Of a stretch of DNA of 64,000 nt, positions 8,259 through 16,766 are shown piece after piece. The stretch lies in the NCBI GenBank assembly GCA_019637615.1, contig JAHBVJ010000035.1, positions 20,990 to 84,989 on the forward strand, read 5' to 3'. Under the pieces are notes generated by a model. It made no database searches, was not told the origin of the DNA, and saw only the letters and a program-made list of their open reading frames with translations. Positions within the stretch are counted from its first letter, which is position 1, and each line of letters opens with the position of its first letter. Source of the stretch: Anaerolineae bacterium. Lineage in GTDB: Bacteria; Chloroflexota; Anaerolineae; Aggregatilineales; UBA2796. The translations under genes and the position numbers were made by a program.

Positions 8259-9335
8259 TTAATCCAGCTTCAGCAGCACCTCATGGATCGCATCACTGCC
8301 ATCGGGAAAGGCTCCCGCGAAGGTGCCCCGTGCCTCATGCGCCTGTGTGAATCCCGTCGAGTCCGTCGCCCGCACCGCGATCCGGTACAACGCTGGCGTT
8401 GGTGGTGACCACACATGCGTCCACCACGTCCACACCAGCGGACTCGGTGGCGCGATCAGCACGACGGGCTGCCACACTCGCTGCTCGTTCGGGTCGGTGC
8501 GGATCGCAATCTCAACCTTGGTGATCGCCTCTAACCCGGAGAAGGCCATCCCCGTCAGTCGGATTGGCGCGGTAAACGAAATATTCTTTGCTGGTTCCCT
8601 GATCTGCGAAATCGTATTGACGGTAGCGACGTTCGACCATCCCCTGAATTCTTGCTCCCAATAGCCGAGCTTTTCTTTGTCGGAAAATGTGATTCGCGTG
8701 ATCCATTTGGGCTGCTTCTGCCCGTACAAACCGGGGATCAAGATGCGCAGCGGGTAGCCGTGTTCGGGTGGCAACGCCTCCCCATTCGCGAGATAAGCCA
8801 GCATCACATCCGGCTGCGTCAACCATTTCAACGCTACCGACGTGAAGTATCCGTCAGCGGCTTCAAAATTCACATAGGCGGCTTCTGCCTTGATGCCGAT
8901 TCTCTCAACAATCGTGGCGAAATCGATGCCCGTCCACACGATATTGCCGATGAGTGACCCACCTACCGGATTGCTGATGCACGACAGCGTGCGCATCGAC
9001 TCGATGGCGGGCAGCGCGTGGATATCTTCCATCGTCAGCGTCAGCGGTGTCTCGACCAAACCGTCGATCTTCAATGCCCATCGTGTCAATTCTTCTGGCT
9101 TCGGCGTCAAACGGTACGACGTGACGTACAAATCCTTGATCGGTGTGATCGGGACGCTGGTCAGGGGCGGTGCGAGGGTGGCGGTGGGCTGCGGAACGTT
9201 GGTCGGTGTAGGCGAAGGCGGTGGACGCGTACTACCCGGCACATATACTGTCGGCGCAACGCGATCTGGACGGCAGCCAGCCGCCAAGCCAGCCAGCGCG
9301 AGGGACGAAAGGCGCAAAAATTGGCGTCGTTTCAT
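8259..9335 (-). CDS. exported sulfite-oxidase-like molybdopterin oxidoreductase
   Basis: 358 residues. The N-terminus MKRRQFLRLSSLALAGLAAGC combines a Tat-like RRxFL motif with a lipobox (LAAGC), so the mature protein is probably a lipoprotein exported after cofactor insertion. A short Thr/Pro linker follows. The catalytic domain carries the sulfite-oxidase-fold features: ALKIDGLVETPLTLTMEDI, the molybdenum-ligand Cys in RTLSCISNPVGG, the HGYPLRILIPGLYGQKQPKWI segment and a C-terminal Ig-like dimerisation domain (EIAIRTDPNEQRVWQPV, ending in a THEWSP-like THVWSPP). It resembles YedY/MsrP and plant-type sulfite oxidases. No heme domain is present; the natural substrate is unknown. Confidence 0.85.
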   Translation of the reverse strand: MKRRQFLRLSSLALAGLAAGCRPDRVAPTVYVPGSTRPPPSPTPTNVPQPTATLAPPLTSVPITPIKDLYVTSYRLTPKPEELTRWALKIDGLVETPLTLTMEDIHALPAIESMRTLSCISNPVGGSLIGNIVWTGIDFATIVERIGIKAEAAYVNFEAADGYFTSVALKWLTQPDVMLAYLANGEALPPEHGYPLRILIPGLYGQKQPKWITRITFSDKEKLGYWEQEFRGWSNVATVNTISQIREPAKNISFTAPIRLTGMAFSGLEAITKVEIAIRTDPNEQRVWQPVVLIAPPSPLVWTWWTHVWSPPTPALYRIAVRATDSTGFTQAHEARGTFAGAFPDGSDAIHEVLLKLD

Positions 9336-9417
9336 GGTACATGCTCATCGGCGTACATGGATGATAGCCTGATTGTACCGATCAATGCTTTCCAATTGAA
9401 TGAGAGCTTACAAAATA

Positions 9418-9451
9418 ACAGGCCATATCGGGTTCTCTCGATATGGCCTGT
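9418..9451 (-). terminator. terminator of the GH3 gene
   Basis: A perfect 13-bp stem (ACAGGCCATATCG with CGATATGGCCTGT) and eight-base loop, 40 bases downstream of the GH3 stop codon. On the minus strand it is followed by TATTTTGT. A competing pairing is also possible: AATAACAGG at 9414-9422 is fully complementary to CCTGTTATT at 9471-9479. Confidence 0.75.
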
Positions 9452-9490
9452 CACCAAAGGTGGGAGCTGCCCTGTTATTGATCGATCTGC

Positions 9491-11848
9491 CTACGTTGCC
9501 GAGGCTTGGCTGAAGAATACTTTTTTGCCCGTGATGTCCGTTTTCACACCCTGAATCTCGAACGTTCCGGTGCAGTGAATATCCTTGGCGGAACTACCTA
9601 CCATCACATCGACCACCCCCGGCTCAACCACGTAATTCTGATCGCGGTCATAAAAACCGAGTTGACGGGCGTTGATGCGGAACGTCACACGGCGGGTTTG
9701 CTTCGGCTCAAGCGTCACACGCAAATAGCCTTTGAGTTCCTTCAGCGGGCGTGTGACGGCGGTTACGATCTGATGCAGGTATAACTGTACGACCTCATCG
9801 CCAGTGCGTTCGCCAGCATTCGTCACATCCACGCTGATCGTGACCTCACCGTCGATGCCAGTCATGGCAGGCGCGATGCTCAGATTATTGAATTCAAAGC
9901 AGGTGTAACTCAGTCCGAAGCCGAACGGATACAGCGGCTTGACACTGGTTTCGACGTAGTCTTCCTTCCAGTGCGAACGCCCGCCGGATGGACGATGCCC
10001 GTAGAACGTCGGCACTTGCCCGACCGAGCGCGGGAACGTAATCGGCAGTTTGCCGCCGGGATTCACATCCCCGAACAGCACATCAGCGATAGCATTCGCG
10101 CCTTCTTCGGAGGGGAACCATGCTTCCACGATAGCGGGCACCGATTCCGCGATCCACTCAAGGCTAACGGGTCTACCATTCACCAACACCAGCACGATGG
10201 GTGTGCCCGTGTCGTAGATCGCCTTGACGAGCTGTTCCTGCATACCGGGCAGTTGCAAGTCAGCACGGTCACGTGCCTCGCCGCTGGTGCAACCGTCCGA
10301 TAAACCGCCCTTATCGCCCACGACCACGATAGCGAGTTCAGACTGCTTCGCGATTCTCACCGCTTCCTCGAAGCCGCCCGTCGCATCGCTGATCACATCG
10401 CAACCCTTGGCGTACTCCACCTTGGTAGCCGCGCCAACCTTCGCCTTGATCGCGGCGAGTATGCTGTTCGCGGACATGAAATCGTCGCTCCAGACAATAT
10501 CGTCGGGCAGCGGTTGGTTGAAGACATTGCCTTGATGCTTAGACTCCATCAGCGATTCCACGTGTGAAGGATACGCGTAATCCCCGAACAGGTTACGCAC
10601 GCTGTCAGCGTTAGGCCCGATCACGGCGATGGAGCCGAGCTGCTTGCTCAAGGGCAATGTATGATTGTCATTTTTCAGCAGCACAATCGACTTCTGTGCA
10701 ATCGTCCGCGCTAACTGTCGCTGCTCGGCGGTGTCAAAGTCAACTTTAGCTACATCTACGTAGGGATTATCAAAAATACCTAAGGCAAACTTTTGCGTAA
10801 GTACCCGCTGCACAGCGAGATTAATGAGTTCTTCTTTGATCATGCCGCTCTGCACAGCTTCACGCAGCGGACTGCCATACGAGTCTGTGAAGGGCAGTTC
10901 CACGTCCAAGCCAGCTTCCAACGCCATCAGCGCCGCTTCGCCCTTGCTCCGTGCGATATGATGATACGTATTCAGCATCGTGATCGCGAAGTAGTCAGAG
11001 ACGACCGTGCCGTCAAAGCCCCATTCACCGCGCAAAATATCGGTCAAAAGTTCCTTCGAACTGCCGCACGGCACACCGTCCAACTCGTTGTAAGCGTTCA
11101 TGATCGAGGCTAACTTGCCTTCGCGTACGGCGGCTTCAAACGGGAATAAGTACACCTCGCGCATTTCACGCCACGGGATATGCGGTGGTGCCCAGTTCAT
11201 CCCCCCCTCGGACATACCGTAACCGACAAAATGCTTGGCTGTCGCCACGACGCCTTGATCAAGCGTCTTCCCTTGCAAACCGTCGATGTAGGCCACGCCC
11301 ATACTTGCCGTTAGATAGGGGTCTTCGCCAAATGTCTCTTCCACGCGTCCCCAACGTGCATCGCGTGCCACATCTAGCACGGGTGAAAGCGCATGATGCG
11401 CACCCACCGACCGCATCTGCACGCGGATCACGTCAGACATCGCGCGGACAAGCTCAGGATCCCATGTGCTCGACACACCGATGGCTTGCGGAAATACCGT
11501 TGCCTCGCGTGCCATATAACCGCTGCAACATTCCTCGTGGATCACCGCCGGAATGCTTAACCGCGTATGCTCGATCAAAAATTTCTGAATCTGATTGGTC
11601 AGCGCAGCGCTCTCAGCGGGTTTTACGTTGCTAGCGCCGCCGACGCGTGTGATATGCCCGACGCCTGTGGACAGCAGTGTTTGTACTTTTGCAGCATCAT
11701 AGGTCGTGCCGTTCAACAGCTCATAGACCCAATAACTGCCTAATTGGGCGATCTTTTCATCCAGCGTCATCTCTGACAAAAGTGCGTCCACGCGCTCCCG
11801 TATGGAGCGTGACGCATCTTTATAGACTGCTTGATTGGATATTGCCAT
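9491..11848 (-). CDS. GH3 family beta-glucosidase / beta-xylosidase
   Basis: 785 residues with the three-domain GH3 layout: an N-terminal barrel, an alpha/beta sandwich and a C-terminal fibronectin-III-like domain. The barrel shows the family motifs ARDARWGRVEETFGEDPYL, KHFVGYG and the nucleophile Asp in TVVSDYFAI (about D285). The Fn3-like domain includes GDEVVQLYLHQIVTAVTRPLKELKGY. There is no signal peptide, so it likely acts on imported oligosaccharides in the cytoplasm. Its place beside a GH43 gene and a CUT1 transporter suggests xylo-oligosaccharides or beta-glucosides. I chose the ATG at 11848 (AAAGGG upstream) over a GTG at 11875. Confidence 0.9.
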   Translation of the reverse strand: MAISNQAVYKDASRSIRERVDALLSEMTLDEKIAQLGSYWVYELLNGTTYDAAKVQTLLSTGVGHITRVGGASNVKPAESAALTNQIQKFLIEHTRLSIPAVIHEECCSGYMAREATVFPQAIGVSSTWDPELVRAMSDVIRVQMRSVGAHHALSPVLDVARDARWGRVEETFGEDPYLTASMGVAYIDGLQGKTLDQGVVATAKHFVGYGMSEGGMNWAPPHIPWREMREVYLFPFEAAVREGKLASIMNAYNELDGVPCGSSKELLTDILRGEWGFDGTVVSDYFAITMLNTYHHIARSKGEAALMALEAGLDVELPFTDSYGSPLREAVQSGMIKEELINLAVQRVLTQKFALGIFDNPYVDVAKVDFDTAEQRQLARTIAQKSIVLLKNDNHTLPLSKQLGSIAVIGPNADSVRNLFGDYAYPSHVESLMESKHQGNVFNQPLPDDIVWSDDFMSANSILAAIKAKVGAATKVEYAKGCDVISDATGGFEEAVRIAKQSELAIVVVGDKGGLSDGCTSGEARDRADLQLPGMQEQLVKAIYDTGTPIVLVLVNGRPVSLEWIAESVPAIVEAWFPSEEGANAIADVLFGDVNPGGKLPITFPRSVGQVPTFYGHRPSGGRSHWKEDYVETSVKPLYPFGFGLSYTCFEFNNLSIAPAMTGIDGEVTISVDVTNAGERTGDEVVQLYLHQIVTAVTRPLKELKGYLRVTLEPKQTRRVTFRINARQLGFYDRDQNYVVEPGVVDVMVGSSAKDIHCTGTFEIQGVKTDITGKKVFFSQASAT

Positions 11849-11933
11849 AACCCTTTGCGCAAAGTGTACCGTCACCGTGAGTCGTCAAGTGAAGGACGCT
11901 TTGCTCCTTTCTGTGTTAGTGTGTTCAGCCTAT

Positions 11934-12001
11934 TCCCTCGTCGGTGAGGGATTCTCGTTCTTCGTCAACTACAAACGATGAACTGCGAGGTTGGCTCGCA
12001 G
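11934..12001. other. two hairpins in the permease-GH3 gap
   Basis: TCCCTC (11934-11939) pairs with GAGGGA (11946-11951), and CTGCGAG (11983-11989) pairs with CTCGCAG (11995-12001), both with short loops. With the terminator at 12053-12074 this makes three hairpins in a row between the last permease gene and GH3. They could tune read-through into GH3. Confidence 0.5.
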
Positions 12002-12052
12002 ACCATGATCATTACTACGTGCAAGTGGCTCATAGGGTAGAAATAGGGAAAG

Positions 12053-12074
12053 ACAGACCTACCAAGAGGTCTGT
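12053..12074 (-). terminator. hairpin after the last xylan-transporter permease gene
   Basis: ACAGACCT pairs with AGGTCTGT around the six-base loop ACCAAG. On the minus strand it is followed by CTTTCCCTATTTC, a weak U-rich tail. It lies 38 bases past the permease stop and may partly terminate transcription ahead of the GH3 gene. Confidence 0.5.
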
Positions 12075-12111
12075 GCAGCATTGAATCTAGAATGTGAATG
12101 ATCCACTGATC

Positions 12112-13005
12112 TCAACCCTTGAGTTCACCGCCCGTCAAACCTGTCACGATATACCGTTGGGTGAACAGATAGAAGATCACGGCAGGGACGATCAGGATCG
12201 TGACAAAGGCCATGATCTTGCCCCAATCAGCGCCATACTGACCTTGGAACTGCATGATACCCAACGTGAGAGGCCATTTTTTATCGTCATTCAGCACCAA
12301 CAGCGGCAAGAAATATTCATTCCACGCCACAATGGTTTGTAGTACCAGCACGGTGCCCAGCGCCGGACGCGCCAGCGGCAGCAAGATGTAGCGGAAAAAG
12401 CCAAGCGTATCGCAACCATCGATATACGACGCGTCTTCCAATTCACCGGGGATTGATCGGAAGAACCCGCGTAGGATGATGGTACTGCCCGGAATGGCGA
12501 AGGCCACCAGCGGCAGGATGATTCCCCACAGGTTATTGATCAACCCCAGATTTCGTACCTGAAGGTAAACGGGCAAAAACGCCACGGTGATTGGGAACAA
12601 CAAGCCGAGCGTGAAAAAGTTGAAAATAAGCTCGCGTCCCGGGAACACCAATCGAGCGAAGACGAACGCCAGCAGCGTCGAGGTGACTAACGTAAGCGAC
12701 ACCGTGCCGAGCACAATCAGCCCGCTGTTGCCTAGCTGTTGCCAAAAGGTCGAGGGCGCGCGAGTATCCGATCCTACGTCCAGAATTTCAGAGTAGTTGC
12801 TCCAACGCGGATTGGTAGGAAAACTAAAAGGCGCGGAAAGGATTTCACCCGTTGACTTTAGCCCGCCCATGATAGCCGTGATGACTGGGGTAAGAATGAT
12901 CAACGACAGAATGATCAGCAAAACATAGATCATGATTCGCGACACGATTTGGCGGACGTTCAGCGGGCGTGCGACATGCGTTGGTGTAGTAGTTATTGAC
13001 GACAC
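12112..13005 (-). CDS. carbohydrate ABC transporter permease, MalG type (CUT1)
   Basis: 297 residues with six membrane helices and the binding-protein-dependent permease signature near the C-terminal side (ELEDASYIDGCDTLGFFRYILLPLARPALG; the EAA loop that contacts the ATPase). This is the MalG-like partner of the adjacent permease. The start is a GTG with GGGAG eight bases upstream, only 14 bases after the stop of the partner gene, indicating an operon. No ATPase gene lies in the cluster, so a shared MsmK-type ATPase encoded elsewhere probably energises the importer, as is common for CUT1 systems. Confidence 0.9.
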   Translation of the reverse strand: MSSITTTPTHVARPLNVRQIVSRIMIYVLLIILSLIILTPVITAIMGGLKSTGEILSAPFSFPTNPRWSNYSEILDVGSDTRAPSTFWQQLGNSGLIVLGTVSLTLVTSTLLAFVFARLVFPGRELIFNFFTLGLLFPITVAFLPVYLQVRNLGLINNLWGIILPLVAFAIPGSTIILRGFFRSIPGELEDASYIDGCDTLGFFRYILLPLARPALGTVLVLQTIVAWNEYFLPLLVLNDDKKWPLTLGIMQFQGQYGADWGKIMAFVTILIVPAVIFYLFTQRYIVTGLTGGELKG

Positions 13006-13019
13006 AGTTCAACTCCCTT

Positions 13020-13973
13020 TCAGTTGACTTCACCCTCGTAATCCTGTCGCATCACGAACCGTTGATACAACAGGGAGAAAACGAGCGAGGCAGTGAAGAT
13101 AATGACGGCGACTGCTGTGCCGTATCCATACTTGAAGGCCAACGGGCCAAAGCGATACATATAGGTAGCGAGGACATGCGTAGCGTTAGCAGGGCCGCCT
13201 GTCGTCAGAATCCATGTCAACACGAACTGATTGAGCGATCCTACGACGGACAGATAGATGGTCAAGCGGATCGTGGTACCCATCGATGGGAACGTGACGT
13301 AGCGCAACACTTGGAACTCTCTTGCGCCATCGATGCGTGCGGCTTCCTCGATCTCCGGTGGCACTTGTTGCAGCGCTGCCATGTACAGGATCATGTGCAG
13401 CCCGAAGTACTTCCACGTGATCACGGCGAAGATCGCCAACAGCGCAATATCGCGGTTGCCTAGCCATGCTTGCGCCTGAAAACCGGGGATGATTGTTTTT
13501 AGGATCGTATTCGCTACACCACCGTCAGGGGTATATACGAAGGAGAAGATGATGGCTGTCACCACTTCGGAAAACACATACGGCAAAAAGAAGATGATGC
13601 GGAAGAACATGCGTCCCGGCAATTTCCGCCCGATCATGACCGCCAGAATCAGCGCCAGCGGGAGCTGAATCGTCAGCGATAGTGTTACGATGAAGAGCGT
13701 ATGAATGATCGATTGGTGGAACACCGCATCGTTAAAGATGCGCGTATAGTTGCCTGTCCCCACAAAATTTGCGACGGGGCCAAGTCCATTCCAGTTGAAC
13801 AGACTGTAATAAACCGCCTGAACGATGGGCCAGATCAGAAACAACGTATAGACAATGGCTCCGGGCAGCAAGAATATGCCGATAATCCAAGCCTGTCCCG
13901 ACGTCCGCCGCTTAGACTCTACATTGGCTTGTGGAATCTCGCGTGGCAGAATGCGAGGTTGGGGGACGCCCAT
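13020..13973 (-). CDS. carbohydrate ABC transporter permease, MalF type (CUT1)
   Basis: 317 residues with six membrane segments and the EAA motif EIEEAARIDGAREFQVLRYVTFPSMG. The N-terminal cytoplasmic stretch (about 30 residues) leads into GIFLLPGAIVYTLFLIWPIVQAVYYSLFNWNG, typical of MalF/UgpA-type permeases. It forms a heterodimer with the MalG-like protein encoded immediately downstream. I placed the start at the ATG at 13973, which has AAGGA at suitable spacing; the frame extends 13 codons further upstream. Confidence 0.9.
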   Translation of the reverse strand: MGVPQPRILPREIPQANVESKRRTSGQAWIIGIFLLPGAIVYTLFLIWPIVQAVYYSLFNWNGLGPVANFVGTGNYTRIFNDAVFHQSIIHTLFIVTLSLTIQLPLALILAVMIGRKLPGRMFFRIIFFLPYVFSEVVTAIIFSFVYTPDGGVANTILKTIIPGFQAQAWLGNRDIALLAIFAVITWKYFGLHMILYMAALQQVPPEIEEAARIDGAREFQVLRYVTFPSMGTTIRLTIYLSVVGSLNQFVLTWILTTGGPANATHVLATYMYRFGPLAFKYGYGTAVAVIIFTASLVFSLLYQRFVMRQDYEGEVN

Positions 13974-14127
13974 AATAGTATCCTTCAAAAAATCTAAACT
14001 GGTAAACCCCATTATCGTCGAAACTGACGAGGCACGGAGTATTTTGTTAGCAAAGATGAATATGCTGGTGAGATGAGCTGGACTAAAGCGGGTTAAGCCT
14101 CAGTCCAGCGCGAAAACCGTTAGTCGG

Positions 14128-15435
14128 TTACTTTACAAGTTCCATTGCAGCTACGTCTTCGATAGCCTGAGCTGCTTCTTCAGGGGAAGTTGTACCGGCG
14201 AAGATACCTTGTGTGGCATCCAACACTGCCTGCGCAATCGCGGGTGGCAGATATTGATCGTAGTACAGTTGGAAGTACTTCGCGCCGTTACGGGCAGCCA
14301 GAATATCCTTCAGCAGCGGGTCGGTGATTGAACCTTCAGCGTCTTTGTTCGTCGGGATGAAGCCAACGTTCAGCTCCACAAAGCCCTTCTGGACATCGGT
14401 GCTGGTTACGTACTTGAGGAAGTCAATGGCTTCTGGGGACGCGTCTTTGCCGACCGCGATACCGTCGCCACCACCGAACACGTCGCTAGCATCACCCGCG
14501 CCGCCTTCGACCATCGGGAACGAGAACCAACCGAGCTTGTCGGGGATGCCCTTACCATCAGCGGCGTTACCTTGCTGCACGCCCGGCGACCACTGACCCA
14601 TCAATTCCATAGCAGCCTTGCCGTCGCCCATGATGCCTGCCGCGTGACCGTAGTCAAGGCCGAGGAAGCCTTCGGGGAACGGATTCATATCGACGAGGTC
14701 TTTCAGCAGTTGACCAGCTTGCACGAATGGAGGATCAGCGAATGTGCCGGTACGACCATAGGCCGCATCAAACGCCTTCTGACCACCAGTACGCACGGCG
14801 AGGTATACCCACCAGAAGTGACCGGGCCACTTATCCTTTTCACCGATGGTGAACGGGGTGATGCCAGCCGCTTGCAGTTTCTTCACAGCGTCGATCAGCT
14901 CTGTCCAAGTCTTCGGCGTCTCAGTGATGCCAGCCTTGTCGAACAGTTCTTTGTTGTACCAGAAACCAACCGCGCCCCATGTCGTGGGAACGCCGTAGTA
15001 CTTGCCATCAAACGCAAACAGATTCAGTGCGGATTGCGTGGAGAACGAGTTCTTCCACTCATCGCCGTTCGCGGACAGTTCGGGACCGATGTCACGCAGC
15101 AAACCAGCATCGGCGTAGGTCTTCAGGACGCCGCCGCCCCAACTGTGGAACAGGTCAGGGATTTCGCCGCCGGACGCAGAACCCTGCATCACGGTCGCCA
15201 ATTTCGCCTTGAAGGCTTCGTTCTCAAGGTTGGTGATCTCGACGGTGACGTTCGGGTGCATCTTCATATAGTCATCGGCGATTTTTTGCACATAATCAAC
15301 TTGCGTCTGCGGGGTGGTAAAAATGTCCCACCATTTCACGGTGACTTTATCTTGGGCACGAGCGGTAGTGCCTAATGATACGAGCACTAATGACAGTGCG
15401 GCTAATAGAATCAGAAAACGTCGCGAATTTTTCAT
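14128..15435 (-). CDS. extracellular solute-binding protein family 1 (sugar)
   Basis: 435 residues. A Sec signal peptide (MKNSRRFLILLAALSLVLVS, cleavage probably after TARA) precedes a family 1 sugar-binding protein: KWWDIFTTPQTQVDYVQKIADDYMKMHPNVTVEI, then IPDLFHSWGGGVLKTYADAG and YGVPTTWGAVGFWYNKELFDKAGI. There is no lipobox, so the protein may be free or held by another anchor. Its neighbours suggest xylo-oligosaccharides or related plant oligosaccharides as ligand. A GAGG ribosome binding site precedes the ATG. Co-directional with the two permease genes downstream. Confidence 0.9.
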   Translation of the reverse strand: MKNSRRFLILLAALSLVLVSLGTTARAQDKVTVKWWDIFTTPQTQVDYVQKIADDYMKMHPNVTVEITNLENEAFKAKLATVMQGSASGGEIPDLFHSWGGGVLKTYADAGLLRDIGPELSANGDEWKNSFSTQSALNLFAFDGKYYGVPTTWGAVGFWYNKELFDKAGITETPKTWTELIDAVKKLQAAGITPFTIGEKDKWPGHFWWVYLAVRTGGQKAFDAAYGRTGTFADPPFVQAGQLLKDLVDMNPFPEGFLGLDYGHAAGIMGDGKAAMELMGQWSPGVQQGNAADGKGIPDKLGWFSFPMVEGGAGDASDVFGGGDGIAVGKDASPEAIDFLKYVTSTDVQKGFVELNVGFIPTNKDAEGSITDPLLKDILAARNGAKYFQLYYDQYLPPAIAQAVLDATQGIFAGTTSPEEAAQAIEDVAAMELVK

Positions 15436-15483
15436 TTTATCCTCTCAAAACTTGACACTAGCCAGAAGATGATGTCCGAAAAA

Positions 15484-15500
15484 CGTGTAAGCGCATCACG
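15484..15500. promoter_or_regulatory. candidate LacI-family operator upstream of the binding-protein gene
   Basis: CGTGTAAGCGCATCACG has matching outer arms (CGTG/CACG) around a GCGC core and resembles LacI-family half-sites of the TGTAAGCG type. It sits about 50 bases upstream of the solute-binding-protein start and just downstream of the LacI gene. The match is imperfect, so this is tentative. Confidence 0.35.
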
Positions 15501-15582
15501 CTGCGACAACTACCTCCTCTCTAAGTAAAGAAGTTTTCAATCTCCACAATGCAAGCTAAATCGACGGACAAACGATCGACAT

Positions 15583-16599
15583 TTATGTTGGTGCTGGCCC
15601 GGTCGATGCACGAATAATCAATTCTGTTGGCAACTCTTGCCGGAGGTTGAGGACAGTACGTCCTTGCAGCAGCGTGACGAGCATCTCGACCGCTGCTTCA
15701 CCCATATCTGCCAGTGGCTGACGCACACTAGTCAAAGCTGGATACACTTGCGACGACATGAAGATGTCATCGAACCCGATGATGGAAATGTCTTGCCCGA
15801 GCACCAGACCAGCAGCTTTCGCCGCGTCCATCACGCCGTAGGCCATCACATCGTTGGAAGCGATGATCGCGGTTGGTGGGTCTGGCATCTGGAGCAGCGA
15901 TTGTCCCTGCGCGAAACCTGTTGGTTGGCTGAAGTCTCCCTCGCGGATGAGTTCCGGCAGGAACGGCAAGCGCACTTCCGCCAATCCCTCGCGGTAGCCA
16001 TCAAACCGATCATGCGAACACGCGATGTCCATCCGTCCGGTGATGAAGCCGATCCGGCGGTGTCCGAGTGCCAGCAGATGGCGCATGGCATCCCGCATTC
16101 CTTTACGGTTCGTCGCGGTGATGCTGGGTTCGTTGGCAGTACCGTTATGATGATCGACGATCACATATCTCAGATCGTGCGATTTAAGCTCGTTAACGAT
16201 CACCTCGTAATCACGAGGGACGATCATCAACACGCCGTCCACCACAGTGTTATTCAGTAACGCTAGATAGTGATTGGTGCGCTGTTCATGGTTAGCGATT
16301 CCCTGTGTATACAACATCAATCCATAATTCAGGCGCTCTGCTGCGCTAGATACCCCGCGTAGCATTTCACCCATATAGGTTGTGGTGATGTCAGGAATCA
16401 GCAAACCAATCAGCTTAGGGCTGGAACGGTAACGTGGTGCTTGGTTCGGAACGTAACCTAGACGTTGGATGGCTTCAAGGATACGTTGGCGCGTCTTTTC
16501 CGATACGCCAGATTGACCGTTGAGCACCCGTGAAACACTCATTTTTGAGACTTGAGCTAGTTCTGCAACGTCTGAGATTGTTACATGTAGCTTTTCCAT
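15583..16599 (-). CDS. LacI family transcriptional regulator
   Basis: 338 residues. The N-terminal helix-turn-helix and hinge are canonical (VTISDVAELAQVSKMSVSRVLNG, then VSEKTRQRILEAIQRLGYVPNQ), followed by a periplasmic-binding-like effector domain with LIGLLIPDITTTYMGEMLRGV, GHRRIGFITGRMD and AIIASNDVMAYGVMDAAK. It sits inside the xylan locus, between the GH43 gene and the transporter genes, and probably represses them in the absence of an inducing sugar. The ATG at 16599 has AGGA just upstream; the open frame continues for seven codons. A perfect palindrome at 16623-16635 just upstream could mediate autoregulation. Confidence 0.9.
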   Translation of the reverse strand: MEKLHVTISDVAELAQVSKMSVSRVLNGQSGVSEKTRQRILEAIQRLGYVPNQAPRYRSSPKLIGLLIPDITTTYMGEMLRGVSSAAERLNYGLMLYTQGIANHEQRTNHYLALLNNTVVDGVLMIVPRDYEVIVNELKSHDLRYVIVDHHNGTANEPSITATNRKGMRDAMRHLLALGHRRIGFITGRMDIACSHDRFDGYREGLAEVRLPFLPELIREGDFSQPTGFAQGQSLLQMPDPPTAIIASNDVMAYGVMDAAKAAGLVLGQDISIIGFDDIFMSSQVYPALTSVRQPLADMGEAAVEMLVTLLQGRTVLNLRQELPTELIIRASTGPAPT

Positions 16600-16622
16600 G
16601 ATGTTCCTATAACGTTGCACTA

Positions 16623-16635
16623 CGTTACTGTAACG
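16623..16635. promoter_or_regulatory. palindrome upstream of lacI-type gene, possible autoregulatory operator
   Basis: CGTTAC-T-GTAACG is a perfect inverted repeat 24 bases upstream of the regulator's start. More GTAACG/CGTTAC-like half-sites surround it (AACGTT at 16611-16616, GTAACG continuing to 16640). The GTAACG half-site recurs 19 bases upstream of the GH43 start (18294-18299). Confidence 0.4.
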
Positions 16636-16734
16636 TAACGCTATCCTAGCCCGACTATCTTATCTTGTCAAGCAACTCGCTTGTAAAATTTATGGATTTG
16701 ATTTTTGAGGAGTCAAACGGGGAGATTAAACAGG

Positions 16735-16758
16735 CGATGCAGCATAGGTGCTGCATCG
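16735..16758 (-). terminator. hairpin after GH43 gene
   Basis: CGATGCAGCA pairs perfectly with TGCTGCATCG around a four-base loop, nine bases past the GH43 stop on the minus strand. The downstream tail CCTGTTTAATC is only weakly U-rich, so it may be a partial terminator or a 3'-end stabiliser. Confidence 0.55.
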
Positions 16759-16766
16759 AGTCCTGC

